Shown: one piece after another, positions 48,621 through 61,061 of the stretch | Layout: the number at the start of each line of letters is the position of its first letter | How positions within the stretch are numbered: the stretch's first letter is position 1 | Assembly (NCBI GenBank): GCA_025345505.1 | Contig: JANVCC010000047.1 | Span: 9,958,413-10,022,412, forward strand | Source: Todiramphus chloris collaris | Taxonomy: Eukaryota > Chordata > Aves > Coraciiformes > Alcedinidae | Direction: 5' to 3' | DNA length: 64,000 bases | Notes under the pieces: generated by a model | What the model was told of the DNA's origin: nothing | What the model saw: the letters and a program-made list of their open reading frames with translations, nothing else | The model's database searches: none | Made by a program: the position numbers and the translations under genes

Positions 48621-49487
48621 GGCTATTCTTCTTAACATAAGCAGGTTTGCTTTCAGTAAAAACTAAATTCAGATTTCCCTGGATTTACAATGCTGATTTT
48701 AGGAAAATTCTAACCTCTACATACTTGCAGATGCCAGCATAATACTTGCTCCATTTTGTCTATCTGCTTTTCTGTAATATTTCTTCATCAGAGGAAAAAA
48801 ATTAAAATACATTATTCCTTAGTACTAAAATGAAATCCAAACGCTACTGCATGATATTTCTGAGGCTGACAATGGAGGAATGATGATAAGGAAACCACAT
48901 TCAGTTCAAATCATTCTGGCAGCTCAAACACCTGAGGACAGATTTTTCCATAGCAGCAAAACACTGCAGAGCTTTCAAGAATGTGATGACTTCAACAGAA
49001 CTGGGAGGGAATCAGACAACCAAGTCCTGAGAGTGGCCTTCTTGCGCCCCGAAGCTGCTGCTTCCACTTCTTGCTCTCCTTTCCAAACACGCATGCCTCC
49101 TCTGTATGGGATTCTATCAGTGTGCTGGCTTCACCTTGCCAACACGGGGGCAGGCACAGGAGTCTTCTGCAAACTCAGCAGGGCAGAGCAAAGCACGTGC
49201 CAAGCTCAGCCCTGCACTTGCGTTTAACTTCCTGGCTTGGAGAGCTGTGAAAGGAGTGGCAGATATTTAAATGCAGTCTTTAAATAGCTGGGATTGCTGG
49301 AGCAAGTAATTTTCCAGAACTTCTGGTGCATGTGGCCAATCAACCTTTATCATCTGGATACAGTACTATAGCTGAGAAAGGTTCATCAGAAATTAGCCAT
49401 AGAGGTAACTGACTGCCTTAATGATGAGAGCACAAAAGTCCTACTTAAAATATACCTGGACTTTTACTCTGGCCCTGCCTATAGCCT
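48621..49487. other. Non-coding DNA, slightly GC-richer toward the right
   Basis: A 115-codon + frame (48880-49227) shows no domain, signal peptide or splice context that I recognise, so no gene is called. Confidence 0.5.
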
Positions 49488-49562
49488 AGTATCTGTGGTT
49501 TGCAAATTGTGGTCTGCAGACCACCAGAGTTTGTGGACTTTGTTATAAGGGCTCTGCAACTG
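49488..49562 (+). mobile_element. Possible hAT-type DNA transposon end
   Basis: TGTGGTTTGCAAATTGTGG, then TCTGCAGACCACCAGAGTTT and GTGGACTT, resembles the terminus of old hAT (Charlie-like) elements, which read CAGTGGTTCTCAACCTGTGG, then GGTCCGCGGACCCC. The match is partial and CpG-decayed, and no opposite terminus or 8-bp duplication was found. A chance resemblance is possible. Confidence 0.35.
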
Positions 49563-51692
49563 ATAACTAAACTTCCTTCACAGCACAAGCCACCCCACTC
49601 TGTTGCTAGTAGACTCAAATATGTCAGGTCATAAATAAACCTAAATGTTTCAACAAAATGTGGAAAATTTTTAACAAGCCCACAAATGAGAAAAGTTTAA
49701 CACCTGGTGCCTGTTTGCCATTGTAGCACCTAGGGACCATTATTTTAATTTATCTTAGTTAGAATCTTTTAGGACGTAATAATAAAATTGAATATTTGAA
49801 ATGTCTTTGTTATTCTGTTAAGATCATTCAGGGAAAACGAACTACTGACACAGATAATAAATTTTTAAAGATGCTTTAAATTACTTGCAATTAAACAGTG
49901 AAATTATTTGCATTTTCTCAGGAAATTGCTCATATGTTCAAAATAAATATATTTTTAAAGGGATTGGATAGAATCTTTTCAATAATAATAATAAATTTTT
50001 AAAAAGCATCAAAACTTGCGGGGCCTTTTATTCTGTGCAATTTGTTACTACTCATAAATTTCTCTGTTCACACATTATTAAAATATTGGCTTTATCATTT
50101 TTCAATTCAGTTTAAAACAAAATGTTAAATGTTATCAACTGTATACTTAACATTTTTTAAGAAGAAAAGAATGGCAAAAGATCTTTAAACTAAAAGAAGC
50201 TATCCTAAACTAAAACAAAATTATTTTATTCATCATGAAGTCACAAAACAGCTGCATATGCCAAGCATGAAAGGAAATGGAAAATCAAGGATAAAGAAAC
50301 TGTAATGAAGTACATACTGTTACAGAAACTAAAAGAAGAGCCTTGGAATATGGAGACCCAGCTAAGAAAACAAAGATGAAATATAACAAATTTACCAAGA
50401 CTACAGGCTGGGAAAAAGAAAAAAAAAAGTAAAATATTGCAGAAAAGTTTAAGGATATATTCTGCTACTGTTACTGCAAGGTTACAGAGCACTACTCAGG
50501 GCATTACCCTGTGAAAAACTTCTTTCATTTCAGTTTACTTCTTGCATACTGATGGAATATGTTAGCAAACTGATGAACATCAGGAAACCAGTAAGCTTTG
50601 ATGGTATTTGTCCAGATTGTCTGAAATCATGAAAGAATTCTGTTGACTCTGTTGCAAAGAAAAATAGATGTTACTCAGTATACCTCCTGTACTGGAAAAG
50701 CTAAGCAGGGGTCACACTAAACATCTAAGCAGATGTTTACCCTTCACAGTAATTCTGAAAATAACTCTTAAGTAGTCTTTCTGGGAATACAGATGTCATG
50801 AACAAAGCAAAGAATGATGCAGTTCAATCACAGAGACCTCACAGGAGTTCAGTTAAAATGATCCACAGACCTCACTCACAGATTTTTAGTGATGATAGTG
50901 CTCTGCTTTGACTAGGATGATGCTAGTAAAATACCTTACGTTCTCTCACCACATGCATGGTTCTCTCACATAGGTCTCTGAATTTGGTGTATCACCATAT
51001 AGTGGTCACACTGATGACAAAGTAAACCAGTAATCTGCTTATACTGTTTCTTACTGGTACATGCCCATGTGCCTTATCCTCCCAGTACTGCCCACTCATG
51101 CCTCCTGAAATCAGCTTCAAGGAGCAAATCTTATGCTGCCCCAATAAATGTACAGAATTCCATGGGAAAACAGCAGTGTGTAATAACATGCAAAAGGCAC
51201 TGAGAGGTTTGGGGAGGAAGTGACAAGAAGGATTGAAGGGACAAGATTAGAGATAAACACGAGCAGCTAAACTGGTTCAAAGGTATACGCTACATGAACA
51301 AGTGCAATCAAACTCTTGCAAACTTTTGCCTTGGTAGTTGACAGAATCTCCGAGGGCCCCTCACGTTAGGCTTTCGTTTTAGTAGCAAAACAGCCTGAGA
51401 AGGAAATTGGTTGAAAACAATAGGCAATTTCTCACTGAGAGGAAGAATTATGGGAATAGCCACATATACAAGCAAGAAATTCGGGATGGGATCCAGGCAG
51501 CACAAAGGTAGATTACTGAAGGTGTGAGAAAGTGGGGGGAGAAAGTGAAAGTGAAAAGAAATAGTAGCGTGTTCTTGATTACCTTCCTAGAACCTTTACA
51601 TCATGAAGATAAGTGTCAACCTTAAACCTCCACTATCTTATCAATGCTTTTATACTTCTTAAATTTATCAGTATGAGCCTGAAAAATAGCTC

Positions 51693-51709
51693 AAAAAAAA
51701 AAAAAAAAA
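51693..51709. repeat. A17 homopolymer
   Basis: A 17-A run ten bases left of the 22-bp palindrome. Confidence 0.9.
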
Positions 51710-51718
51710 GGAACATGT

Positions 51719-51740
51719 CAATTTGCAAATTTGCAAATTG
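51719..51740. promoter_or_regulatory. Perfect 22-bp palindrome with octamer-like cores
   Basis: The 22 bases equal their own reverse complement and hold ATTTGCAA twice, overlapping on opposite strands. This is close to POU/octamer (ATTTGCAT) and C/EBP-type half-sites. It could also form a cruciform. Binding is not shown. Confidence 0.5.
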
Positions 51741-54700
51741 CCTGTTTCTGGATGTATAATATCACACCCGGTTAGACCTAAGAAAATGGTGTTAGCATGA
51801 GTAAAATGGATATTACCTCTTCTTTTTTTGTTTTGTTTTAGAATGTGTTTGACTTTCCAGAAATATAAGGATTTTGTTGTTTTAAACTGGTTTGGTTTTT
51901 TTCCATAAAGCTTTTTATAGAACACGCTGATTCTGGTTTTGGCTACCCTACCCAATTATGATGAAATTGTATCAAATTGCAATTTAAGGATTTTCTTCCT
52001 TCTGCTGTCTTGTGTGGTGGGTGTGAAAGGTTAGATGTAGACCAGCATGAAGGGAAGAAAACAGATTTGTTTTTATTCATGTTGAAATACTGAGAAATAA
52101 GGAGCATACAGTTTCCAGGCCAGTGACTACCACCTGCCTACATATACAGCTAATAAAGAAAAACTTTCTAAAATTGCTCAGCTGTAGTTCTTCACAAACA
52201 GGGCAAATAACCTCTCAGACAGCTGGAGTATTAAAGTGGTTATATGGAGATGCAGTGCCTAGTTTTGCCAAAGAAATAAAAAACCAACACAGTTTTACTT
52301 TTATCAATGTACGTTGTCAATGCAATGCTGGTAAAAGCTGCCTCACCCTCTGCGCTTTTCATTGAATTCTTCATCATTTATCTTCCCAGAGAGGCTGAAA
52401 ACTGCTTTAATTAGGTAAAAAGCCTGTTTGGACTTCCTTCAGTCTTAAAGCAGCTTTCTGTTTTCCTATTCAGATGCTTCCTAACTTCCAGAAACACAGC
52501 TTATCCAGTCAAAAAGCCTGGATGTATTTCTTAACTAAGGTATTCGCACTCAGTCTTTTCTTTCCTTTACTTCAATTTCTCCTTCCACAGCCCACCCCTA
52601 CCAATGCACCCCTCAGTTACTGTGAACAATTTTTTCTGTCCAGGGGAGTAGAAAAAAGAATAAATCTTCACAGTCAGACCAAATGTCTTGTCCGGCTGCC
52701 TTCAAAAGGCAGAAATTTACAGTATATGTTCTGCCACATTGCTTTATAAGTGCTGTACTTTATCAAGAGCAATATATCGACAGATTCCCATCAGGTGTGC
52801 CAGGGTTCACAGAAGCTGTAGAAATTCTTCATGTTGCTTAGAGAAAGATGACTTTTTTTCTTTTGAGTGCAAAAGATGAAAAAGGCTGATGCTTTGTTCA
52901 TTTCCTACCATAAACAAATACATTTTTTGGTCCAGTTCAGATACTTGTAAACTACTGGGGGAAAAAAGAGCAATAAACGGGCAAAATTAACGTGCCTTTC
53001 AAATAATTTCTGACTGGAAATGTTTTCCCTTTCAGAACAGCCTTTCTTCACTATCTGCACTTCTCCTCTGAGAACTACCCTTCCCTCATTATCTGAAGAA
53101 TCAAAGGCTAGTCATTCCCCATTTGTGTCTTTGCCCAGTATTAAGTCTGTGATAGAACATAAAAACTGCTGTGTCTTTTGACTTCTACAATAGCTGGTGG
53201 AATTGATCTATTATTTAAGCATAAGACATTAATTCTAAGCAGGGTAATGGACACCTGAAAGATCTTTTCCTTCCATCTACCCAAAGATTTCTCAGAAGAG
53301 GAAACCAAAAAAAAAAAAAAGTTAATTGGTTTGTTTAGATGTGATGGAAAACAAAAAAGAATAATGGAAAAGGACTAATGGCTGGGCCTGATAGAGGCTT
53401 TTCTTACATTCTTTTATAAGCTTGGGAGCCAGCTCTTTCAGAACAGGAAGCCTGGCATAATGAGGAAACTGCTTGTGATTTGCAACAGCATACCTGGCCC
53501 TGCCAGCTGTGCACAGGTGTGGCAGGAAGAGCAGTCACACTGATGCCCAGCAGCAGCTTCCCACATGGGTTCTTGTCAGAATAAGGAAAAGAGAATGTGT
53601 CTGGGACCATCTTGAAAGGTGTGAAGCAAAGAGATCTCTTTACAAGTCTTCTGTACGTAAGAGAGCAATGACAGTCTTTAACATTGTCTCTATGCTTGTT
53701 GCAGAGCTGCAGCAACAGAAATGTCTGAAGGTGGCCAGCCAGAACAGCCAGGAGAGCGACGCAGTGCCCTTGCTAGCAGTCAGTGGGAGGGAATGAGGAG
53801 CAGTTATTTGAGAGTATTTTCTCCCAAAACACAAGCATGTGGAAATCCAAGTCTGTGAGTGATGTTCCCCTCCTCACAATGGGGCCAGAAAGCAGCCAAC
53901 CAGCCTGTGAGAAGGTACACCGAAGAAAAGCACCTTTTGGGACACAGGTGCTGAGCATTCATCTAAATACTTTTCTTCCTTTCTCACTTTAATAACACGT
54001 AATTCATTAAGCCAAAAAGTTTAGTGGTTACAACTGAGGACATACAAACTCATATCACATCAAAATGTTGAATTTAAATTTTATGGATGAGACATCATTT
54101 GGTGTTTTATTAGCCACCTTTCTGAATTTTGCAGAAGCTATTATTGCTACCAGCACGCTGCTGGCAAAATTGCCACGGACATTCAGAAAGGGGAAAAGTG
54201 AGAAAATGTTATTTTTTTTTTTAAATAGAATTACAGAAGCTAATGTTTTAATAGTCTCTTGTGTTTTGTTTTAATGTAAGATTAACATTTAAGCTATTTT
54301 CAGGTAGTCCTATTATGACAGACAGCATCATAACTAAGAGCACTGTACAATCTGGTCTTGCCAGGGGAGCAATGAACATGTCTAGCCAAGCTCATATCCT
54401 GCTTTAAGACAATCGACTATGCAATTCAACTTCTAAATGTACAACCATTCACATTTAACTAAGACAGAAAATCTTATACAGGATTTTCATCCATAGATGT
54501 AGTAGGGCATCCACAAGGAAATCTGAGTGATTGCATTTGAATTTCAGGTAAAACTCCAGGAGGGTCTTGTTGTTGTCATTGTCATTATTATTATTTAGCC
54601 TGCATTATTAGTGGCAAATATTTTCCAAAACAGCATTTAGATAAATAAAAATTATTTCCGAGAGACCAATGAAGTTTTATGATTCGGATGAATACATTAC

Positions 54701-54904
54701 AAAGAAAGAACAAGCCAAGTACAAAACTCTCTTTCACAAACCAAACATCAGGTTTTAAAAGACAGGAACCCTGTATGAGGCACCTTCATCCATATTCAAA
54801 TATCAAAACAAACCTTGTTTTGAAAAGTATTGAGCATGCAGCACTTCCCACTCATTTTCTTAAGCACGACCACACTAAGAATTCTGCTTCAAATAGATAT
54901 GTTT

Positions 54905-54914
54905 GGGGGGGGGG
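54905..54914 (+). repeat. G10 run
   Basis: A ten-G homopolymer in AT-rich DNA. Confidence 0.9.
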
Positions 54915-55667
54915 AGTTTATCTATTGACATGGGGAACCCTCTTTGGAACTTAAAATGAAATACTGTTCATATTCAACAGCAGAGAGTACAAAAATAAAT
55001 GCAAGTATATCTAGATACAGACACACTTAAAATTACAACAAAACACAAATGCCCAAGACATGGCATTTGGAAAAAACCACCGCTGTTTACTCTGGCAGCC
55101 CACAAGGAGTGGATTTCAGCCCTGTAACGAAGATACCTAAATCCTGAAAGGATTTAAATGACAAACTTTATATGATTTTACTCTATGACAGGCTGTGGAA
55201 AATCCAATGCTTTCAGATCACCATTCTTAACACTTGTTTTTTCTCCTGTTTTGTGTAGCTCTGGCCTGCAGCTTATTTGAAGTTTTCCTCCTGAGCTGTT
55301 TTTATCAGAAAGTTGGCTTTTGCTGTCATAACAGCCCACGTTTCAGCAAGAGATTAAATATTTCTTTTGTCAGAAAATATGAATACCTGAATACTAAAAA
55401 ATGCCTTCTCAGAACTGCTGCCAAGTATGTCTCAGGAATTAGAGTTCAAATGCCCCAGGTCTCCATCAGCAGTTGCACCATAAAACAGCGGGAAGAGGAA
55501 AGGCTATGGTAGATCCCTGGACACATAGCGTAACTGTGTCTAACTACATCAGCAGAGAAGACTGAGGACGCAAAACACCAGATGCACAGTTTTCACAAAA
55601 CAGTAGCCATTTTTGTAAGACAAAGGTATCCAGTATAAATATATCTGTTGTTGAGACGTTTGGTTGC

Positions 55668-55687
55668 GGGGGGGGGAAAGGGGGGGG
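55668..55687 (+). repeat. Paired G runs (G9-AAA-G8)
   Basis: Two long G runs separated by AAA. Enough G is present to fold into a G-quadruplex. Confidence 0.85.
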
Positions 55688-57889
55688 CGTGAGGAGCAGA
55701 GTGCTGGCAAAGAAATAGCAAAAATTTCTCTCAAAAGTTCTTTTAACATTTTTCTGAAGTAAAACCAGCTTTTCAGCAGCCATAGTAACTATTATCTGTC
55801 TCCTATTTTTGAATAAACCCTAAAAAGGAATGTAATTCAAGTTGGTAAGTTTTGCCCAACTTCAATTTATGCCTGGTTTGCTCCGTATTTCTAGGGAGGC
55901 CTGTTGTCACCGCATAATCTTTGCTTAAACACAGCCCAGGTTTCAGGGGTTTTTTTAAGAAGTCCCAAGCAGTCTTAATCAATAGTCCACAGAGCAAGCA
56001 TAAGCAAATGCAGTATTAGAAACTTACTTGAATCTCTGCTTCAACTCACATCCAAACCATGTTACCTTTTATGAAAGGTAAATATATATACTCCATTTGC
56101 TTTGACAAGTATTTTCCTTTTTCTGCACTCATCGTTCTCAAAAAAGAAAGAGTTAAAGAAAAAAATACATGGACGAAGGCTTACACAAAACCTTTTTTTG
56201 GGAAATCAATTACATTTGAAGCTTTTTTTTTTTTTTATCTATTAGAGAATTCCAGGTGGGTTGATTGAGCAGTGGGTGTTGATTCTAACCCCAGCCTCAT
56301 TTCTACACACCTGAAGAAATGCTGTTTACTAACACAAATTCCCCGTAGCCCTTAACCAAAAAACACTGCAGTCTTTTTTTCTCTTTAGGTCTACGAGGAA
56401 CAGTAAGCTGGGGTATCCCACCAGGGAAAGGGTAAGCAAATTAGCTCAAGACCATGTCCCATCAAAAAAATTATCGCAAGATTTTCCCACCTTCCACACT
56501 CAAATGTGAACAATGAGCAAAACAAAGTGTTCTGAGTTTGCAATAAAACAGAGTATGTAGCCCTTCTGGTGAGCTAAAAGAAGAGGGCAGCAAATGAAAC
56601 TACCATTAAAAATTAAAGAGCAGCACGCAGCAGACTGAGCTTTAATTGATTGGTTTTGTTTTCATGACAATGATTCAAGCTGTGATCAAATGAGCAGTGA
56701 TTTGTAGTTTGTCTTGATCAGAAGGACAAAATCCATGCTATCTGCAGGGAACAAGGACGAATGACTACTGAAAGGCACTGGAGATGCCTCAACTACTTAT
56801 TTGCATTTCAAATCATCAATATTTGGAAAGGCAAGTTACTTGAGTTCTTTAATTTCCTCTTTCTTTGCCGGTGGGGCTGGGTGGTATGACTACAGTCAGG
56901 CAGGGCCAGAAGTAACTGCTGCCCGCTAGAGCTGTACCAAGTAGCAGGGGGAAGTTCCTGGCCCCAGGACACAGGCAGGCAGCCTGCAGAAGCATCTCCT
57001 GCACACCAGCTGGCAGAGCCCTCATAGTGCTCTTTCCTGCTCACACACAGACAAGAGCCTGGTGTGGTATTTTTACAAGTCACCTGTATGCTCCACTTTG
57101 CTGCAACCGGGTCACAGTAGCTTCTGTGAGGACCAGGAAGTCTCTTGCAGGATGATCTTGGAGAAGCAGGCTTGTACCAGCGAGGGTGAGGAAGGACCAT
57201 AGGCATGCATGCAGGACTTGTGTCCATCAGCTGGTGCTCGTGACTGGCTGAAGCTTGGTACCTAAGACAACATGGTGTGGGACCTGGCAGGCATGCAAGG
57301 TCAGCAGGCTACTAGCACAAAGTGTGTGCTAGTGGAAGGGGTGATGTTCAATACTATCACAGTGTTAAATGAAACAACTGGCATGAAGATGCCAAGGTTT
57401 GTTTTCTGGCTGATGTTATTTCCATCTCCTCCTTGCAATCAGAGCAACTGTACCTTTTATTCACCCAAGCCAGGCATCTATTCCAATGTCTCATTCCCCA
57501 GCCTCTTCCTGGCAGCAACATGAGCACGCCTCACACCATCCTGTAAAAACAGATCTGGCTAGAGAACAGCATTTCAGTATCTGTTGATGTTATGAATAAA
57601 ATAATGTATGGTTTAAATGTGTTGGAAAAGAGCATGTTGATTTGGGAACATTGATGAATAGTGGTAATTTAGAAAATTATTAATTTTTATGTGATATCAT
57701 ATTCATACATTGTGGAGTTGTAATATATTACAGATAAATACAAAATATGTTATTATATCCAAGAAAATGTACCATGTAATGTTCAGTATGGTATTGTAAA
57801 ATATATTACACAACTTACAGTATTATAAAATGTGTATGTGTAATAAATGTATCATTTAATTAAAGTCATTAATTTAATTAGCATTATTC

Positions 57890-58205
57890 ATAGAATCATA
57901 GAATAGTTTCAGCTGGAAGAGACCATCAAGATGATAAAGTCCAACCTTATTCCCAGCCCTATCAAAAACCACTAAACCATGTCCCTAAGCACATCATCTA
58001 CCCAGCTCTTAAACACCTCCAGGGATGGTGACTCCACCACCTCCCTGGGCAGCCCATTCCAATGCCTGACAACCCTTTCTGGAAAGAAATGCTTCCTAAT
58101 ATCCAGCCTGAACCTCCCCTGGTTCAACTTCAGGGCATTTTCTCCTGTTCTATTGCTTGTCACCAGGGAGAACAGACTAACTCCTGCCTTGCTACAACTT
58201 CAGTG
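57890..58205 (-). mobile_element. CR1 LINE, 3' fragment (minus)
   Basis: This is a minus-strand CR1 tail. Inverted octamers (CATAGAATCATAGAATAG) are followed by the 3' UTR and the ORF2 C-terminus. In the minus frame the latter reads [40 protein letters not shown] and [20 protein letters not shown], an undamaged run of about 60 codons. Its 3' UTR (CAGCTGGAAGAGACCATCAA, GTCCAACC, ACTAAACCATGTCCC) differs from the other copies, pointing to another CR1 subfamily. It continues to about 58205 (ACTCCTGCCTTGCTACAAC). Confidence 0.95.
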
Positions 58206-60517
58206 TTACTGAAAGTAGTAATTTTAACCACGAGAAGATTCAACAGCAACCATTATTACCTGTTTGCTTATCACAGTTTAGGATGCAAGCACATATAGCC
58301 AAAAACTACAGCTGTGTTACTGCAGCCCTACCTCATTCCCCCTGAGAATATGGTCTATGTGTTTACTCCAACTATTGTACCTTCTCACCTGAAATATTTC
58401 CCAAACCAAGTAAGGATTGGGGACAGAAAGCTCCTTGTTGTCATCTTAAACCCAGGCTTGTATGAGTTATCTATGTGTTATTTTATGTACATTTTTCATT
58501 TCTTTCCCTGTTTGTTTTTTCTTTTTTTTTTTTTTTTTTAAGCTAATCAGATGTCAGAGTGGAAGAAAGGAAGGGATATACATTTAATTCATTGACACAT
58601 CTCGAAAATATATTCTAAAGTGTTGTTTGTTTGGGGTTTTTTATTTTATTTTAAAGTTGGGGCATTTTTTTTTGTTTGATTTTGGTGTAGTTTTTGGGGT
58701 TGGTTTGTTTGTTTGTTTTTTTCTGGCTTTGCATTATGACTAACAACTGCATCTTTCACTGAACTATATCCTAAACTGAAATAGAAAAATATTTCAGAAG
58801 CAGTTTGGAAAGACAGTCTTTGGGTGAGTCCCTAACACTTACTAGAAGCATACTATTGTCTACTCATTTTTACTGTGAGTCACTGACTATGCCACAGAGA
58901 AATCCCACAGGAATGCTGACCACCGTTTTCTACTGTGATTCCCTTCTGCTCCCTTGGTGCCGAGTGTCCACAGTTGCTCCTGCACGTGGTGGCTCTGACC
59001 CAGGCACCTCCACAGTTAGAAGTGCATTCCTTACCTGCAGAGTAACAGCTGTGCCCCCTCATCTCATCTGTGCATTTTAACAAAGGTGGTTTGCAACCTG
59101 CACTCAGCAAACTGGAAGGAAAAAAAAAAAAGGTCAACACCTTCCAGCTATGTTTGTTTTGTTCTTTCCTGAAACATTTACATGGAAGAATATTGTTTCT
59201 GAGTGGCCTCATGTTGTGATCTTCCCAATTAATACAGCACTTCAGCACCACTCATTGTAAGGTGAGATAAATGCTGTATTAATTTTTTGCCTAGGAAGTG
59301 AGATAATTTCTAATACTTTAATTTGATTTGACATCCCTTCAGGGAAGAAGGATAGAGTTTATATTATAAAATAAATGAGTATTCACTATTTCATATCAGC
59401 ATCCAACATCTGAGAGTCAGCCACAGAAACTGGCAATCCTAGCTCCTTTTGCCACACATTCAGATCCAGAGTGATGCCAATTACTGGCTTCAAAGACCAA
59501 GTCTAGTCTAAGTGACAGCTGCCATCCCACCGCAGTGGTCTCTTGGGTAACACGAGCAAATCTAAAAACTGCATGCCCCTTGGAATGGAAACACAGAGCA
59601 AACCCCCAAAAGATTGACCAGTCACATTGAAACAAAACTATTTCTGTACAAGCTTAAATGCAGATGGCTAGCTGAAGTACAATTACATAAAGAAAGAAGG
59701 CAAAAACTAAATCTGAGCTGAAATAATTTGAGAAAACTGTAATGGAAATAAAACCAGAGCTGTTGCTCTACTTCAAAACTCCCGTGTCATCAAATCATTT
59801 TTCAAAATGAACATTCTCCTGCCAAAGATTTAACTTTTTCTGCTCCTTCAGAAATGTGCCTCTGCTCCAATTCCAGTCTGGTGCATCAGCTCCCAGGGAA
59901 AATCTATTGCAGTGCCACTGCTATAGGATCTGCGGTGCACTGCTGCACTCCTTACTTTATTGATACAAGTCTGGAATAATCTTCCCCCTGTGCCTACCTG
60001 GATACCTGGTCCTCTGGCATCTTGCCTGTGAGGCTGAAGCTCAGGCTGTGCCCAGTGTGGGTTTGACTGCCGTAACGAGGACAAGTTTGACAGTCATTGG
60101 GCTCCCATCTAAATGTTCCATATCATATTCATTTCTCTTTTCAGTTTATCCTCAAAGAGTGGAGAGTTGGGTGGCCTCCCTGTCCCTCCTCTCTGCTTCT
60201 TTATGTGTAATGAAGCACATTCTCCACCACCCCTCACACAGCCATGGAATACTTGGATTTCTGTACATCTGAAGCTGACAACCCTACCCCGAGTTGTCCT
60301 TGGTTCTTTCAACTGTCATCCAGCACTGATGACTCATCTCCTAATCCATCAGAGTAGCAATATTCTTGTGCAACTATCAGTTGCAAGCCACCTCCCCCAC
60401 TGCCCCACATTGCCACTTGTAAATGAAGGGGTTTATCCTGGCTGCTTCCACACTGCTGGCTTTCTCTGGTAGTGTTGCTGGAATTAGAAGATTGCATTGG
60501 ACACACTCAAATAGGAA
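58206..60517. other. Unique DNA, T-rich then mixed
   Basis: T-rich runs (T18 at 58522-58539, G/T-rich 58620-58730) are followed by more balanced sequence. Apart from one candidate exon on the minus strand I see no gene or repeat. Confidence 0.5.
59035..59111 (-). other. Candidate exon (minus strand)
   Basis: On the minus strand a long pyrimidine tract ending TTTTCCTTCCAG adjoins this 77-bp block, which ends CTGCAG/GTAAGG, a near-ideal donor. A frame reads LLSAGCKPPLLKC and DEMRGHSCYSAG and stays open beyond the donor into more cysteines (KECTSNCGGAW). I know no matching family. It could be an exon of an unidentified gene, or chance given the T12 tract. Confidence 0.22.
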
Positions 60518-60605
60518 TTATAGAATGATTTTGGTTGGAAGGGACCTTAAAGATCATCTAGTTCCAACCTCCTGCCGCAGGCAGGCACTCCTTCCACTAG
60601 ACCAG

Positions 60606-60978
60606 TGTGGAGTATTATTACAAGGTTAGTCTTGTGGGAATATCAGGAGTGTTGAGATGGTAGTATAACCTTCAGGATGTCCAAGGGATCAAGTTTGAAA
60701 CAAAGACGACTTCATCAGAAGCTTGAGTGGGAGTGCCAGACAGCTCATGAACATCTTGTGACCATCTGCTTGTTGAACTGTTACTTTTATGATAGTTGCA
60801 AAAGGAACTGAGAAGAACCTCTGTGTTTGCCTGTATTGTTGATAAAAGGAGCATGGCTAAGTGCCAATATTAATCAAGCTTTTGTGGTAAGCATAACTGG
60901 CTATATAAGCTGCTTGCTGTCATAATGAAGTGTCTCTCCTGCACATTAACCGGGGAGTCCATGCCATGATTCACCACA
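60606..60978 (+). mobile_element. Solo LTR nested in CR1 (antisense to it)
   Basis: A 373-bp block splits the CR1 3' UTR. It begins TGTGGAGTATTATTAC and ends GATTCACCACA, giving a TGTGG/CCACA terminal inverted repeat. The 6-bp flanks GACCAG (60600-60605) and GGCCAG (60979-60984) are a target duplication differing at one base. The CR1 reads ACTAGACCAG before and CCAGGTTGCTC after. A TATATAA box lies at 60902-60908, about 75 bp from the right end, the same spacing as in the 35847 LTR. The 6-bp duplication suggests an alpha/beta-type (ERVK-like) element. No internal viral part is present. The diverged duplication hints that it is older than the 35847 LTR. Confidence 0.82.
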
Positions 60979-61061
60979 GGCCAGGTTGCTCAAAGCCCCA
61001 TCCACCCTGGCCTTGACACTTCCAGGGAAGAGACATCCACAACTTCCCTGGGCAACCTGTT

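Larger units (their letters stand above)
49563..57889. other. Long unique AT-rich stretch
   Basis: More than 8 kb with no gene I can support. GC-richer patches at about 53400-53790 and 56860-57250 carry open frames of about 95-139 codons. The minus frame at 56808-57227 is cysteine-rich but matches no family I know. G-run tracts and a 22-bp palindrome lie inside. Confidence 0.5.

Noticed and set aside
48880-49227. 115-codon + frame as a coding exon
   Set aside because: No recognisable domain and no convincing acceptor or donor at its edges.
56808-57227. Cysteine-rich 139-codon minus frame as a secreted protein
   Set aside because: No signal peptide at the start, no regular cysteine spacing I recognise and no splice sites that define an exon; GC-rich chance frame is more likely.
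60518-60605. Separate short CR1 element
   Set aside because: Its right edge joins exactly to the CR1 at 60985 once the LTR and its 6-bp duplication are accounted for, so both belong to one insertion.
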